Positions 50,391 through 58,129 of a stretch of 64,000 bases of DNA are shown piece after piece (the first letter of the stretch is position 1; each line of letters opens with the position of its first letter). The DNA comes from Paenibacillus sp. Soil750 (lineage in GTDB: Bacteria > Bacillota > Bacilli > Paenibacillales > NBRC-103111), in contig NZ_LMSD01000040.1 of assembly GCF_001428045.1 (NCBI RefSeq), positions 124,096 to 188,095 on the forward strand, in the 5' to 3' direction. Position numbers and translations under genes: made by a program. The notes beneath the pieces are model-generated. The model had not been told where the DNA came from. It saw only the letters and a list, made by a program, of their open reading frames with translations, and made no database searches.

Positions 50391-50669
50391 ATGTTAACGT
50401 ACACGTTTGACGAGACAGCCATCGAACTCAGTGAAACAGCTAACGACCAAGATATTGAATTTCGTATTCACGTTCTCGGGGATGCGACTATGGATCAACG
50501 GGTGAAAGACGTTCAGCTCGATTTTGACCATAACCACGTTATGACCGATGTCTTGTTCTACGCTTTTCACGATCATAATTACCAATTCATTGTCCGCATG
50601 GATTACTATGAGGCCTTTATTCTATCTCTTATGAAGCATCGCATTTTGACTAGTGTCACTTGGGTGTAG
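50391..50669 (+). CDS. Small protein between two ion transporters, unknown function
   Basis: Acidic, soluble protein of 92 residues with a His- and Asp-rich centre (VQLDFDHNHVMTDVLFYAFHDHN) that could bind a metal ion, an inference only. It has a strong AAAGGAGGT site and starts 19 bases after the transporter stop, so it is probably co-transcribed with the upstream carrier. The antiporter follows 60 bases later. No family recognised. Confidence 0.75.
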   Translation: MLTYTFDETAIELSETANDQDIEFRIHVLGDATMDQRVKDVQLDFDHNHVMTDVLFYAFHDHNYQFIVRMDYYEAFILSLMKHRILTSVTWV

Positions 50670-50730
50670 CCAAGTTAGCAACATTGTACACAATTGAAAC
50701 ACTTAGGTGAGAAAAAGAGGAGGGACTGAC

Positions 50731-51912
50731 ATGATTCACTACTGGCTAGTCCTACTTGCCATTGCGGTGGCCATTGCTTATTTGGCGGATAAAACGAAGC
50801 AACCCTATCCTACACTACTCGTCATAGCTGGCCTGCTGCTTGGACTTCTCCCCATTCCTGTTATGAATGAGTTAAAAAATTACATTGCTTCCGATCATGT
50901 GTTTCAAACTACGGTTATTCTTATCTTCTTATCCGCCCTTATTGGCGATGCGGCGATTAAACTGCACTTCCATGAGGTGAAGGAAAACAAGCGGCCTATC
51001 TTGCTGCTCTCCTTACTCGGCACAATGATTACCTTTGTTCTTGTAACCGCGCTCTGCTCCGTTTTCTTAGGTCTCTCTCTGCAAAAAGCACTCGTATTCG
51101 GCGCCTTAATGGCCGCTACCGATCCCGTTTCCGTGCTCAGTATCTTCAAGTCGCTAGGACTTAACTCGAAGCTATCCACCATCGTCGAGGGTGAAAGCTT
51201 AGCCAACGACGGTGTCGCCGTCGTCCTGTTCAAAATTGCACTAGTCACCACAATGCTCAGCATGTCCAGTCTCCTTGATGGCACATTAGAGTTTGCTAAA
51301 GTGGTCATCGGCGGCATGGCAATCGGGATTCTTGGCGGCTTCCTAGCTTCCAGAATTACCTCGCGCATCGATAACTATCTCGTTGAAATTGGTCTATCCA
51401 TCGTCTTGTTCTATGGCGTATTCGAAGTCGCTGAGATGTTCCATCTTTCGGGGGTAATCTCGGTCGTCTTCGCTGGACTATTGCTCGGGACTTACGGGAA
51501 AAACATCGGCATGTCCGATACCACACTGGAGAAAATGGACTCCTTCTGGGAAGTCATCGCCTTCATTGGCAATGCCCTTATTTTCCTTATGGTGGGCTTG
51601 GAAATATCGAACATCAACTTCACGGACAAATGGCAAGAGATCGGCGGCAGTATCGTCATCGTCCTCCTCGCCAGATTCATCGCCGTGTATGTAAGTCTCG
51701 CTATGGATAGCGATATGCCTTCGGCTTGGAAGCCCATCATCGCCTGGGGCGGGCTAAAGGGCTCGCTGTCCATAGCGCTCCTGCTAGGTGTGTCTCCTGA
51801 CTTCGAAGGTCGCGACCTGCTGCTCGCGATGACGTTCAGCAATGTCGTATTCTCACTACTCGTTCAAGGGACGACCTTGAGTCGATTGGTTGCGCTACTG
51901 AAGGTGAAATAA
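50731..51912 (+). CDS. CPA1-type Na+/H+ antiporter (NhaP-like)
   Basis: Cation/proton antiporter of 393 residues with about twelve hydrophobic segments. Diagnostic parts: ALMAATDPVSVLSIFKSLGL (TDP motif in the unwound helix), EGESLANDGVAVVLFKIAL (the ND pair of the transport site) and AWGGLKGSLSIALLLG. It has no cytosolic regulatory tail such as a TrkA-C domain. GAGGAGG precedes the ATG at 50731. It is third in a + strand run with the NhaD/ArsB-like carrier and the 92-residue protein; the convergent potassium channel lies beyond a bidirectional terminator. Likely role: sodium extrusion and pH control. Confidence 0.92.
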   Translation: MIHYWLVLLAIAVAIAYLADKTKQPYPTLLVIAGLLLGLLPIPVMNELKNYIASDHVFQTTVILIFLSALIGDAAIKLHFHEVKENKRPILLLSLLGTMITFVLVTALCSVFLGLSLQKALVFGALMAATDPVSVLSIFKSLGLNSKLSTIVEGESLANDGVAVVLFKIALVTTMLSMSSLLDGTLEFAKVVIGGMAIGILGGFLASRITSRIDNYLVEIGLSIVLFYGVFEVAEMFHLSGVISVVFAGLLLGTYGKNIGMSDTTLEKMDSFWEVIAFIGNALIFLMVGLEISNINFTDKWQEIGGSIVIVLLARFIAVYVSLAMDSDMPSAWKPIIAWGGLKGSLSIALLLGVSPDFEGRDLLLAMTFSNVVFSLLVQGTTLSRLVALLKVK

Positions 51913-51956
51913 GGGGATGCCGCTACCGTCGACGATCACCCTCAACAGACACGACA

Positions 51957-51998
51957 AAGAAGAGCCAAGAGGAGCAATCCCCTCCTAGCTCTTCTTCT
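51957..51998. terminator. Bidirectional terminator between antiporter and channel genes
   Basis: AAGAAGAGC...GCTCTTCTT with an inner AGGAG/CTCCT pair around CAATCCC. T-rich sequence follows on both strands. Confidence 0.85.
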
Positions 51999-53031
51999 AT
52001 TTCTGCGTCAATCGTCCGTACGTTTCCTTATCACAAATGACGAAAAGCTTAGCTCCCAGCGGAATCTCTTCATGAAGCCTTTTATTGATATTCAGATGCT
52101 CGCCATCTGAGATCAGTGTCGCACCCTTTTGCAGCAAATCCTGAAAAGCATCATGGAACGTCACCCACTTCGCCTGTGTAGGGATCTCGTAGAGGTCCTC
52201 GCCCTGGGGTGTGCGGGTTAGCAACTGTGTAAGAATCTTCGAGGTTCCTGGGCTAAAAGCCGAGCGTACCGCAAGCTGCGAAATGGTCTCACTGCCAAAG
52301 ATGAATTCATCGATGCGAATGTGCTGGAAGTTGGGCAGATTTTGCTTATCACGGATCTCCACTATCGTGTACACGTGGTTATAATTGCGCTCGACGGTCG
52401 TCGCCACCAGTAAGGTTTTGCCATCGACGAAGGCGGGATCGCGAATCGTGTTCTGGAACTGAGTCACTTCATCGGCGAAAATGAACACCGCCCTCGCCTT
52501 CGATGTATTGGCCATTTCGAGTGTCGCCACGAGCTGAGGATTGCCCAGCACATAATGCACCCGCTCATGGTGAATCGGGCTTTTTTCCAGCGTATCTATA
52601 AGAACAACCTCCACAACGGGGTCTGAGTTCAGGATTTCTTTAATCGCGTTCTCCGCATGCTGGCTCCAATCAATCATCACAAAATGGTTCGTACCCGCAT
52701 ACCTCAATTTGCCTTCCTCCTTCTTCCGCTGATACACAAATAAGGCATCCACGACTTTGCTAATTGTTATGGAAATAAGTCCAATCCCGAAGATGTAGAC
52801 GACGATCCCTAAACATTTGCCTGCAACCGTATGCGGGTAGAAGTCACCATAGCCCACTGTTGTAACTGTCGTCATCACCCACCACAAGCCGTTAAATCGG
52901 GTCTCAAAAGTGCTCGGCTCTAGCTCATAAGCTAATAGCGAACTTCCTCCAATGAACACAACAGCCACGCCAAAAACAAAGAGGTTATTCCAACGGATTA
53001 GACGCAATAAGAATTTTGAGAAGAAAAGCAT
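51997..53031 (-). CDS. Potassium channel with TrkA-N (RCK) domain, YugO-like
   Basis: Two-helix potassium channel of 344 residues. A first helix (about 15-35), pore helix and selectivity filter TVGYGD (residues 58-63) and a second helix (about 70-95) are followed by an RCK/TrkA-N domain (NHFVMIDWSQHAENAIKEI) and a further ligand-like domain. Bacillus YugO has the same layout and similar length and carries potassium in biofilm electrical signalling. In this protein the RCK glycine motif is replaced by DWSQHA, so nucleotide binding may be lost. AGGAGGTC lies before the ATG. Its position next to two cation carriers suggests coordinated ion homeostasis. Confidence 0.92.
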   Translation of the reverse strand: MLFFSKFLLRLIRWNNLFVFGVAVVFIGGSSLLAYELEPSTFETRFNGLWWVMTTVTTVGYGDFYPHTVAGKCLGIVVYIFGIGLISITISKVVDALFVYQRKKEEGKLRYAGTNHFVMIDWSQHAENAIKEILNSDPVVEVVLIDTLEKSPIHHERVHYVLGNPQLVATLEMANTSKARAVFIFADEVTQFQNTIRDPAFVDGKTLLVATTVERNYNHVYTIVEIRDKQNLPNFQHIRIDEFIFGSETISQLAVRSAFSPGTSKILTQLLTRTPQGEDLYEIPTQAKWVTFHDAFQDLLQKGATLISDGEHLNINKRLHEEIPLGAKLFVICDKETYGRLTQK

Positions 53032-53274
53032 GATGACCTCCTGACAGGCATCCGCCCAACAATTTCCAGACTATTCATCTAGTATATCAAGAAAAATGCT
53101 CTTAGATGAATGAATCATAACGCATCTACCTCTTTCAACTCACGATTTTTTTAATTTTGTCGGGAATCCGACATTCTAGCGTGAAATCATGTGATAATAT
53201 ACATATAACAGATTGGAATACTCGGTATTAAGTAGTGTGCATTTTTTAAGAAATAAGGATAGGGGATTGAACCT

Positions 53275-53940
53275 ATGGACCAATTACATGAGTTTGCTGA
53301 CCTTCAGGAAAAAGACCCCACAAAGGAAGTCATGCTTGAGGCTTTTCGAAAACATGGCATTAGTCATACTTACCGTAAGAACGAGTTTGTTTTTCAGGAA
53401 AATGACTTGCCCAGCGGTGCTTATTATGTGGCTTCAGGATTAATTAAGATTTCCCAATCCTCCGAGGAGGGGCAAGGAATTACCTTATTTCTTCGCTATG
53501 AGGGAGAAGTTTTCGGCAATGCGGAAGTGTTGACGAACATAGCTCGGAAGCGCTACGCCAAGTGTCTCGTGGACAGCCAAATCCTGACACTAGACAGTCG
53601 GAAGTTTCTCGAATTGGCCAAAGAAAATGCAGAGTTTTCCTATTCCGTCGCCGTTCTAGGTGCTCGCAGACTCCTGCAAACACAGCGAATGGTCGAAACT
53701 TTAATCTCCCGCCCAGTCGCCTGGAGGCTCGCTTGGTTCCTCCTGCAGTTGGGCAAACCGACGGATGAGAAGCTCGAAGTTCAGGTGCCGCTCAGTCATG
53801 AAGAGATCTCCTATGTCATTGGCTGCAGCAGACAAACCGTCACGGAAACATTGAACAAATGGCGCGATAAAGGACTCATCGATTATGCCAAAAAGAAAAT
53901 CGTTGTCTATCATCCGAACCGTTTCTTCACCGACATTTAG
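53275..53940 (+). CDS. Crp/Fnr-family transcriptional regulator
   Basis: Regulator of 221 residues: cyclic-nucleotide-binding-like beta barrel (about 30-125, with EGEVFGNAEVL), a dimer helix, and a C-terminal winged helix (SHEEISYVIGCSRQTVTETLNKWRDKGLI). There are no N-terminal cysteines as in FNR and the phosphate-binding cassette is not canonical, so the effector is unknown. AGGGGATTG lies before the ATG. It starts 28 bases upstream of the importer ATPase gene, so it is the first gene of the organosulfur operon and probably its regulator, an inference from position. Confidence 0.9.
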   Translation: MDQLHEFADLQEKDPTKEVMLEAFRKHGISHTYRKNEFVFQENDLPSGAYYVASGLIKISQSSEEGQGITLFLRYEGEVFGNAEVLTNIARKRYAKCLVDSQILTLDSRKFLELAKENAEFSYSVAVLGARRLLQTQRMVETLISRPVAWRLAWFLLQLGKPTDEKLEVQVPLSHEEISYVIGCSRQTVTETLNKWRDKGLIDYAKKKIVVYHPNRFFTDI

Positions 53941-53967
53941 ACGAACATCAGCCTGGAGGCCAACCCT

Positions 53968-54807
53968 ATGATCACGATAAATCATGTGAATAAATCCTTT
54001 TCACAGAAAAAAGGCAATGCTTATACGGCTTTAGATCAAGTTTCTCTCACGATTAAAAAGGGAGAATTCGTCTCCATCGTAGGGCCTTCGGGCTGCGGGA
54101 AATCCACGCTATTGAATTTGATCGCCGGATTCGAACAAGTGAGCAGCGGAACAATTACGGTGGGTGGGCAAAAGGTTACTGCGCCAGGAGCCGATCGCAT
54201 TGTTGTTTTCCAAGAACACGGCTTGTTCCCTTGGCTTACCGTGCTTGATAATGTGGCCTTCGGTTTGAAGCAAAAAGGGCTATCCAAGAAAGAACGCTAT
54301 GCACTTGCTTCTGAACAAATTAAAGCTGTGCACTTGAGCAAGTTCATTGATCGTTATCCGCATGAACTGTCTGGCGGGATGAAACAACGAGTAGCGATTG
54401 CCAGAGCGCTCGTTATGGATCCTGAGATCCTGTTAATGGATGAACCCTTTGCGGCATTGGATGAGCAAACGCGTTTCATTTTACTGAAGGATTTGGAAGA
54501 GATTTGGCTTAAGACCGGTAAAACCATCTTGTTCATTACGCACAACATTCGTGAAGCCGTCATTTTATCAGATCGTGTTGTCGTGATGGCGACGCAGCCA
54601 GGCAGGGTTAAGAAGGAATTCGCCGTGCAGGCAGCTAGGCCTCATCAAAGCAGCGATCCGCTCATTCATGCTTTGGAAAATAAAATTATGGAAGCTCTGA
54701 CGGATGAGCTCGAGAAGGTAGTCAGAGAGGAGCTGGGCCATGCATACAGCCTTAAGAAGAACGCTATTTCTAATTCTGCTGCTGATCATATGGGAGTTGG
54801 GATTTAG
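53968..54807 (+). CDS. ssuB: Sulfonate/taurine-type ABC importer, ATPase (SsuB/TauB-like)
   Basis: ATP-binding protein of 279 residues: Walker A GPSGCGKST, Q-loop VVFQEHGLFPWLTV, signature LSGGMKQRVAIARAL, Walker B ILLMDEPFAALD, H-loop FITHNIREAV. The QEHGLFPWL and ALDEQTR segments are typical of the nitrate/sulfonate/taurine group. The last 23 codons overlap the start of the permease gene in another frame (68 bases), with the permease's GAGGAG site inside the ATPase coding region. Predicted partner of the permease and lipoprotein that follow. Confidence 0.9.
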   Translation: MITINHVNKSFSQKKGNAYTALDQVSLTIKKGEFVSIVGPSGCGKSTLLNLIAGFEQVSSGTITVGGQKVTAPGADRIVVFQEHGLFPWLTVLDNVAFGLKQKGLSKKERYALASEQIKAVHLSKFIDRYPHELSGGMKQRVAIARALVMDPEILLMDEPFAALDEQTRFILLKDLEEIWLKTGKTILFITHNIREAVILSDRVVVMATQPGRVKKEFAVQAARPHQSSDPLIHALENKIMEALTDELEKVVREELGHAYSLKKNAISNSAADHMGVGI

Positions 54808-55495
54808 AATTTTTGATTGGGGTTGGAAATTTCCTTCTCCTCTACAAACCTTCCAAGCCTTCTATGATGGGTTTGCGCACGGGCATCTCCTTAACGCCAT
54901 TGGGGCTAGCCTTCGTCGCTTACTCATCTCATTTGCCCTATCGATTGGCATCGGAACGATATTAGGCTATTTATTTGCACGATATCGCTATTTTGACGAG
55001 ACCTTCGGCTTTGTCGTGGTTGCCCTCCAGACCGTGCCGAGTATCGCCTGGCTGCCCTTCGCGATTATCTGGTTCGGACTGAATGACACTTCCGTCATTT
55101 TCATTACCACCATTGGCGCAACATGGACGATGTCGATGGCAAGCCGCACTGGAATCATGAACATTTCACCGATTCATCTGCGAGCTGCGCAAATGCTGGG
55201 AACGGGCAGCGGATATCGCTTGTTCTTTCAAGTGCAGCTGCCGGCGGCATTTCCCCATTGGATTACAGGCATCCGCGTGGCTTGGGCCTTCGCTTGGCGG
55301 GCACTTGTAGCTGGCGAGCTGATTGCCAAAGGCGTGGGGCTCGGGCAAATGCTGCAAGATGGACGCGGACTTGGCGATACGGCAACGATCCTGTGCGTCG
55401 TCATCATCATTGCTGTGATCGGTACCATTTCGGATCATTTCTGTTTTAAACAACTAGAGGACCGCATTGTGCTTCGTTTTCAGCTTAAGAAATAA
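54740..55495 (+). CDS. ssuC: Sulfonate/taurine-type ABC importer, permease (SsuC-like)
   Basis: Inner-membrane permease of 251 residues with about six helices. The start (TLFLILLLIIWELGFRIFDW) and the ATPase-contact loop (HLRAAQMLGTGSGYRLFFQVQLPAAFPHWITGIR) fit the SsuC/TauC group; AWRALVAGELIAKGVGLGQM is the usual conserved helix. Its ATG has GAGGAG seven bases upstream and overlaps the end of the ATPase gene by 68 bases, an unusually long overlap for translationally coupled genes. A shorter start is possible but would cut the first helix. Confidence 0.9.
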   Translation: MHTALRRTLFLILLLIIWELGFRIFDWGWKFPSPLQTFQAFYDGFAHGHLLNAIGASLRRLLISFALSIGIGTILGYLFARYRYFDETFGFVVVALQTVPSIAWLPFAIIWFGLNDTSVIFITTIGATWTMSMASRTGIMNISPIHLRAAQMLGTGSGYRLFFQVQLPAAFPHWITGIRVAWAFAWRALVAGELIAKGVGLGQMLQDGRGLGDTATILCVVIIIAVIGTISDHFCFKQLEDRIVLRFQLKK

Positions 55496-55531
55496 ATGGC
55501 GTTTCCTAGAACCAAATAAGGGGGAATTAGT

Positions 55532-56560
55532 GTGAAAAAAGTAGGTTGGATCATGAGTTTGGTTTTAGTCGTACCCTTGGTTTTGTCCGCTTGCGGCCAG
55601 AGTAAAGAAGTTGCTTCAAGCGCTGTTAGTACGACTGTGAAAATTGGTATTTTGAAAAATGTCACCCATGCTCCAGGATTTATTGCCCTGCAAAACAATT
55701 ATTTTCAGGACGCTTTTGGTAAAAATGCCAAGATTGACGTCACGGCTTTTGACAATGGAGCGGACTTCGCAACGGCAATTGCAACGGACCAAATTGATAT
55801 TGGCTACGTGGGACCGGGACCGGTCATCAATCAATATTTGAAAAGCAAAAATATCCGAGTCATTGCTGGCGCAAATAACGGCGGTGCCGTATTAGTTGCA
55901 CGTAAGGACGCAGGCATCAAATCTGTTAAAGATCTCGTTGGTAAAACAGTTGCTGTTGCTGCCAAAGGAGGCACACCGGATCTATCTCTTCGTTTGCTGC
56001 TCAAACAGGAAGGATTGAAAGTATCGACCGATACTTCGGGTGTGCAAATCGTTACACGTGCTCCAGCAGATACGTTAGTTGCGATCCGTCAGAAAGAAGT
56101 CGACGCGACCTTGATTGCAGAGCCTTGGGGCACACAGATTATCCAAGAGGGTTCCGGTACGATTTTGGTGGATTGGAACAAAATCCCTCCCAAAGACGGC
56201 AATTATCCGTTAACCATTCTCGTAGCCAGCGATACGTTTCTGAAGGATCACCGTGATTTGGCCAAAAAAGCCGTGAAAGCCAACAAACAAGCGATTGATT
56301 TCATTCAGCAAAATCCGAACAAAGCCTATGATCTAATTAGCGATGAATTGAAGCAATTAACGGGTAAAGGAATGGAACCTGCGCTCATCAAAGCAGCTCT
56401 CGACCATTTGAAATTAACCGAAGAGATCACGTTAGAGGATATTAATGAGCAGGCTAAAACCTCTTTTGATGCAGGGTACTTAAAAGTGAAAGCGGAAGAG
56501 TTGGATTTCAGCAAATTCCTCGATTTATCTCTTTTAAATGAAGTGCGAAAAGAAAAATAA
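55532..56560 (+). CDS. ssuA: Sulfonate/taurine-type ABC importer, binding lipoprotein (SsuA-like)
   Basis: Lipoprotein of 342 residues: signal peptide with lipobox VLSAC (Cys21), then a periplasmic-binding fold of the nitrate/sulfonate/taurine type with GILKNVTHAPGFIALQNNYF, DFATAIATDQIDIGYVGPGP and AAKGGTPDLSLRLLLKQEGL. The GYVGPGP turn is a ligand-site segment typical of SsuA. Sulfonates are the best guess; thiamine-precursor or nitrate binding relatives share the fold. The GGGGGAATTA site is weaker than its neighbours' but well placed. Operon with the ATPase, permease and hydrolase. Confidence 0.9.
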   Translation: MKKVGWIMSLVLVVPLVLSACGQSKEVASSAVSTTVKIGILKNVTHAPGFIALQNNYFQDAFGKNAKIDVTAFDNGADFATAIATDQIDIGYVGPGPVINQYLKSKNIRVIAGANNGGAVLVARKDAGIKSVKDLVGKTVAVAAKGGTPDLSLRLLLKQEGLKVSTDTSGVQIVTRAPADTLVAIRQKEVDATLIAEPWGTQIIQEGSGTILVDWNKIPPKDGNYPLTILVASDTFLKDHRDLAKKAVKANKQAIDFIQQNPNKAYDLISDELKQLTGKGMEPALIKAALDHLKLTEEITLEDINEQAKTSFDAGYLKVKAEELDFSKFLDLSLLNEVRKEK

Positions 56561-56586
56561 CCGTATGTGACTGAGGAGGCCTTCAC

Positions 56587-57507
56587 TTGTTTATACAACC
56601 ACAGGAAAACCTATTACCTGATTATCATGAGCACATCAAAGTCGTCATTCTTGGTACGGGCACACCGAGGGCCTTTTACGGCAGGGCGAAGGCAGGCGTC
56701 GCTATTCTCGCAGGGGATAAAACCTTTCTATTCGATTGCGGAGGCGCGACCGTTGATCAATTGATTAAGGCGGGGATTATGCCGCAAAGGATTTCGGATG
56801 TCTTTTTCACACACCATCATAGCGATCATAATTCAGGGTTTTTCGATGTCTTCATCACGAGCTGGCGGACACATGTGATCGCGGATCGGGTTTTTGAGGG
56901 GCGAAAAGGGCCTATGAACGTCTACGGACCCACCACAACGAAGGAGATTATCGGCAAAATGAGAACGTCCTTCGATTTCGACGTAAATCTCCGAGTGAAC
57001 TATAACTTCTCCGCGGGTGATGGGGCGGACATTCGTTATTTTGAAAACAACGAGGGTGTTGTTTACGACCAAGGCGGTATTAAAGTCACCGCTTTCGAAG
57101 TCAATCATAAACCTGTTGATCCTGCTATTGCCTATAAATTCGAATTCAACGGGAAGTCGGTGGTCATTTCCGGCGATACCATCCCGGTTGACAATATGAT
57201 CAAATATAGTCGCGGTGCGGATTTACTTGTACACGAATCTTATAACAAAGCGTGGCTCGACGCGCTGATTGCCAAATTCCCAGAGCAAACCATTAGCCTG
57301 TCTAATCCAGCCAAGTATCATTCGACAACGCACCAAGTGGCCGAAATCGCCCGAGAAGCAGGTGTAGCCCATCTAGTGCTCACCCACCATATTCCTGCAC
57401 CTGCAGCCACTGAGGAGGCGGAAGCTGCCTATATAGAAGGCATGGGGGACATCTATGGTGGTCGGATCACGATGGCGCGAGATTTAATGGCATTTGACCT
57501 CTCGTAA
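56587..57507 (+). CDS. Metallo-beta-lactamase-fold hydrolase, possible arylsulfatase
   Basis: Zinc hydrolase of 306 residues. The family motif HxHxDH is THHHSDH (His76, His78, Asp80, His81), with further metal ligands in EVNHKP, ISGDTI and LTHHI. It resembles RNase Z-like hydrolases, a group that also includes MBL-type arylsulfatases. There is no signal peptide. The TTG start is supported by GAGGAGG seven bases upstream, and the gene follows the importer's binding protein within 26 bases, so the enzyme probably releases sulfate from an imported sulfate ester or acts on another imported compound. Context-based, not proven. Confidence 0.8.
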   Translation: MFIQPQENLLPDYHEHIKVVILGTGTPRAFYGRAKAGVAILAGDKTFLFDCGGATVDQLIKAGIMPQRISDVFFTHHHSDHNSGFFDVFITSWRTHVIADRVFEGRKGPMNVYGPTTTKEIIGKMRTSFDFDVNLRVNYNFSAGDGADIRYFENNEGVVYDQGGIKVTAFEVNHKPVDPAIAYKFEFNGKSVVISGDTIPVDNMIKYSRGADLLVHESYNKAWLDALIAKFPEQTISLSNPAKYHSTTHQVAEIAREAGVAHLVLTHHIPAPAATEEAEAAYIEGMGDIYGGRITMARDLMAFDLS

Positions 57508-57511
57508 TGAA

Positions 57512-57552
57512 AAGCAGCCCTGAGTTATTCGCCCAGGGCTGCTTCTTTATCT
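57512..57552. terminator. Bidirectional terminator
   Basis: Perfect 11-bp stem AAGCAGCCCTG / CAGGGCTGCTT with an 11-base loop. CTTTAT follows on the + strand and TTTCATTAC on the - strand. Confidence 0.9.
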
Positions 57553-57559
57553 GCCACGC

Positions 57560-58036
57560 TTATTTAGCTGCTTTTTTCGCCCACTTGGCTTGCAGCGCAC
57601 TTTCGATCTCCGTGTATACCTGCTCCGTTGTTTTACCATCCGTGGAGATGCCTAATTTGGCTGCTTTCTTGTTCACAGCCTCTGATTTCTTCGCTTGTTT
57701 CGCTGCTTTCTTTGCTTCTTTGGCAGCTTTCAAGGCTGTGCGGATTTCCTTTCCTGTTTTGCCATCCGTCGCGATACCCGCTTCGGTCGCTTTCGCTTGC
57801 AGCTTCGTTACAGCAGCCGCTTTCAGCTCTGTCTTAATCTCCTTGTTCGTTTTACCGTCTGTCGCTATGCCATAAGCTTGCGCTTTTTCTAATAAAAGTT
57901 GTTTCATAGGATGAAACTTGCTTGTCGAAGACGCTACTGCTGCATCTCCTTGTACATTTTCGGCGAAAGCCACCACCGGAACGGAACATACAATCGCACC
58001 TACCAACACTATTCCTGCTAACTTCTTCTTCAACAT
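57560..58036 (-). CDS. Secreted Lys/Ala-rich protein with three GIATDGKT repeats
   Basis: Exported protein of 158 residues: signal peptide (KKKLAGIVLVGAIVCSVPVVAFAENV) and a basic mature part with three repeats of the pattern AxxxGIATDGKTxxEIxTxL at about residues 52-71, 83-102 and 125-144. Each repeat reads like a small helix-loop-helix unit; similar 'DGKT' repeats occur in other Paenibacillus secreted proteins. Its promoter contains three 11-bp direct repeats (58087-58119) likely bound by the response regulator encoded at 59512-60207. Function unknown. Confidence 0.82.
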   Translation of the reverse strand: MLKKKLAGIVLVGAIVCSVPVVAFAENVQGDAAVASSTSKFHPMKQLLLEKAQAYGIATDGKTNKEIKTELKAAAVTKLQAKATEAGIATDGKTGKEIRTALKAAKEAKKAAKQAKKSEAVNKKAAKLGISTDGKTTEQVYTEIESALQAKWAKKAAK

Positions 58037-58086
58037 GTGGAATCACTCCTCGATTCGTTTAATGGCTGTATACCTTACGAACCCAA

Positions 58087-58119
58087 TCTTATCTCATAGT
58101 TATGTCATAAGTTTGTCAT
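58087..58119 (-). promoter_or_regulatory. Three 11-bp direct repeats, probable response regulator site
   Basis: Read on the - strand: ATGACAAACTT, ATGACATAACT and ATGAGATAAGA, directly adjacent with 11-bp period. Such spacing (one helical turn) is typical of OmpR-family regulator sites. They lie 50-83 bases upstream of the secreted repeat protein's start. Confidence 0.72.
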
Positions 58120-58129
58120 GCGAGGGCAT

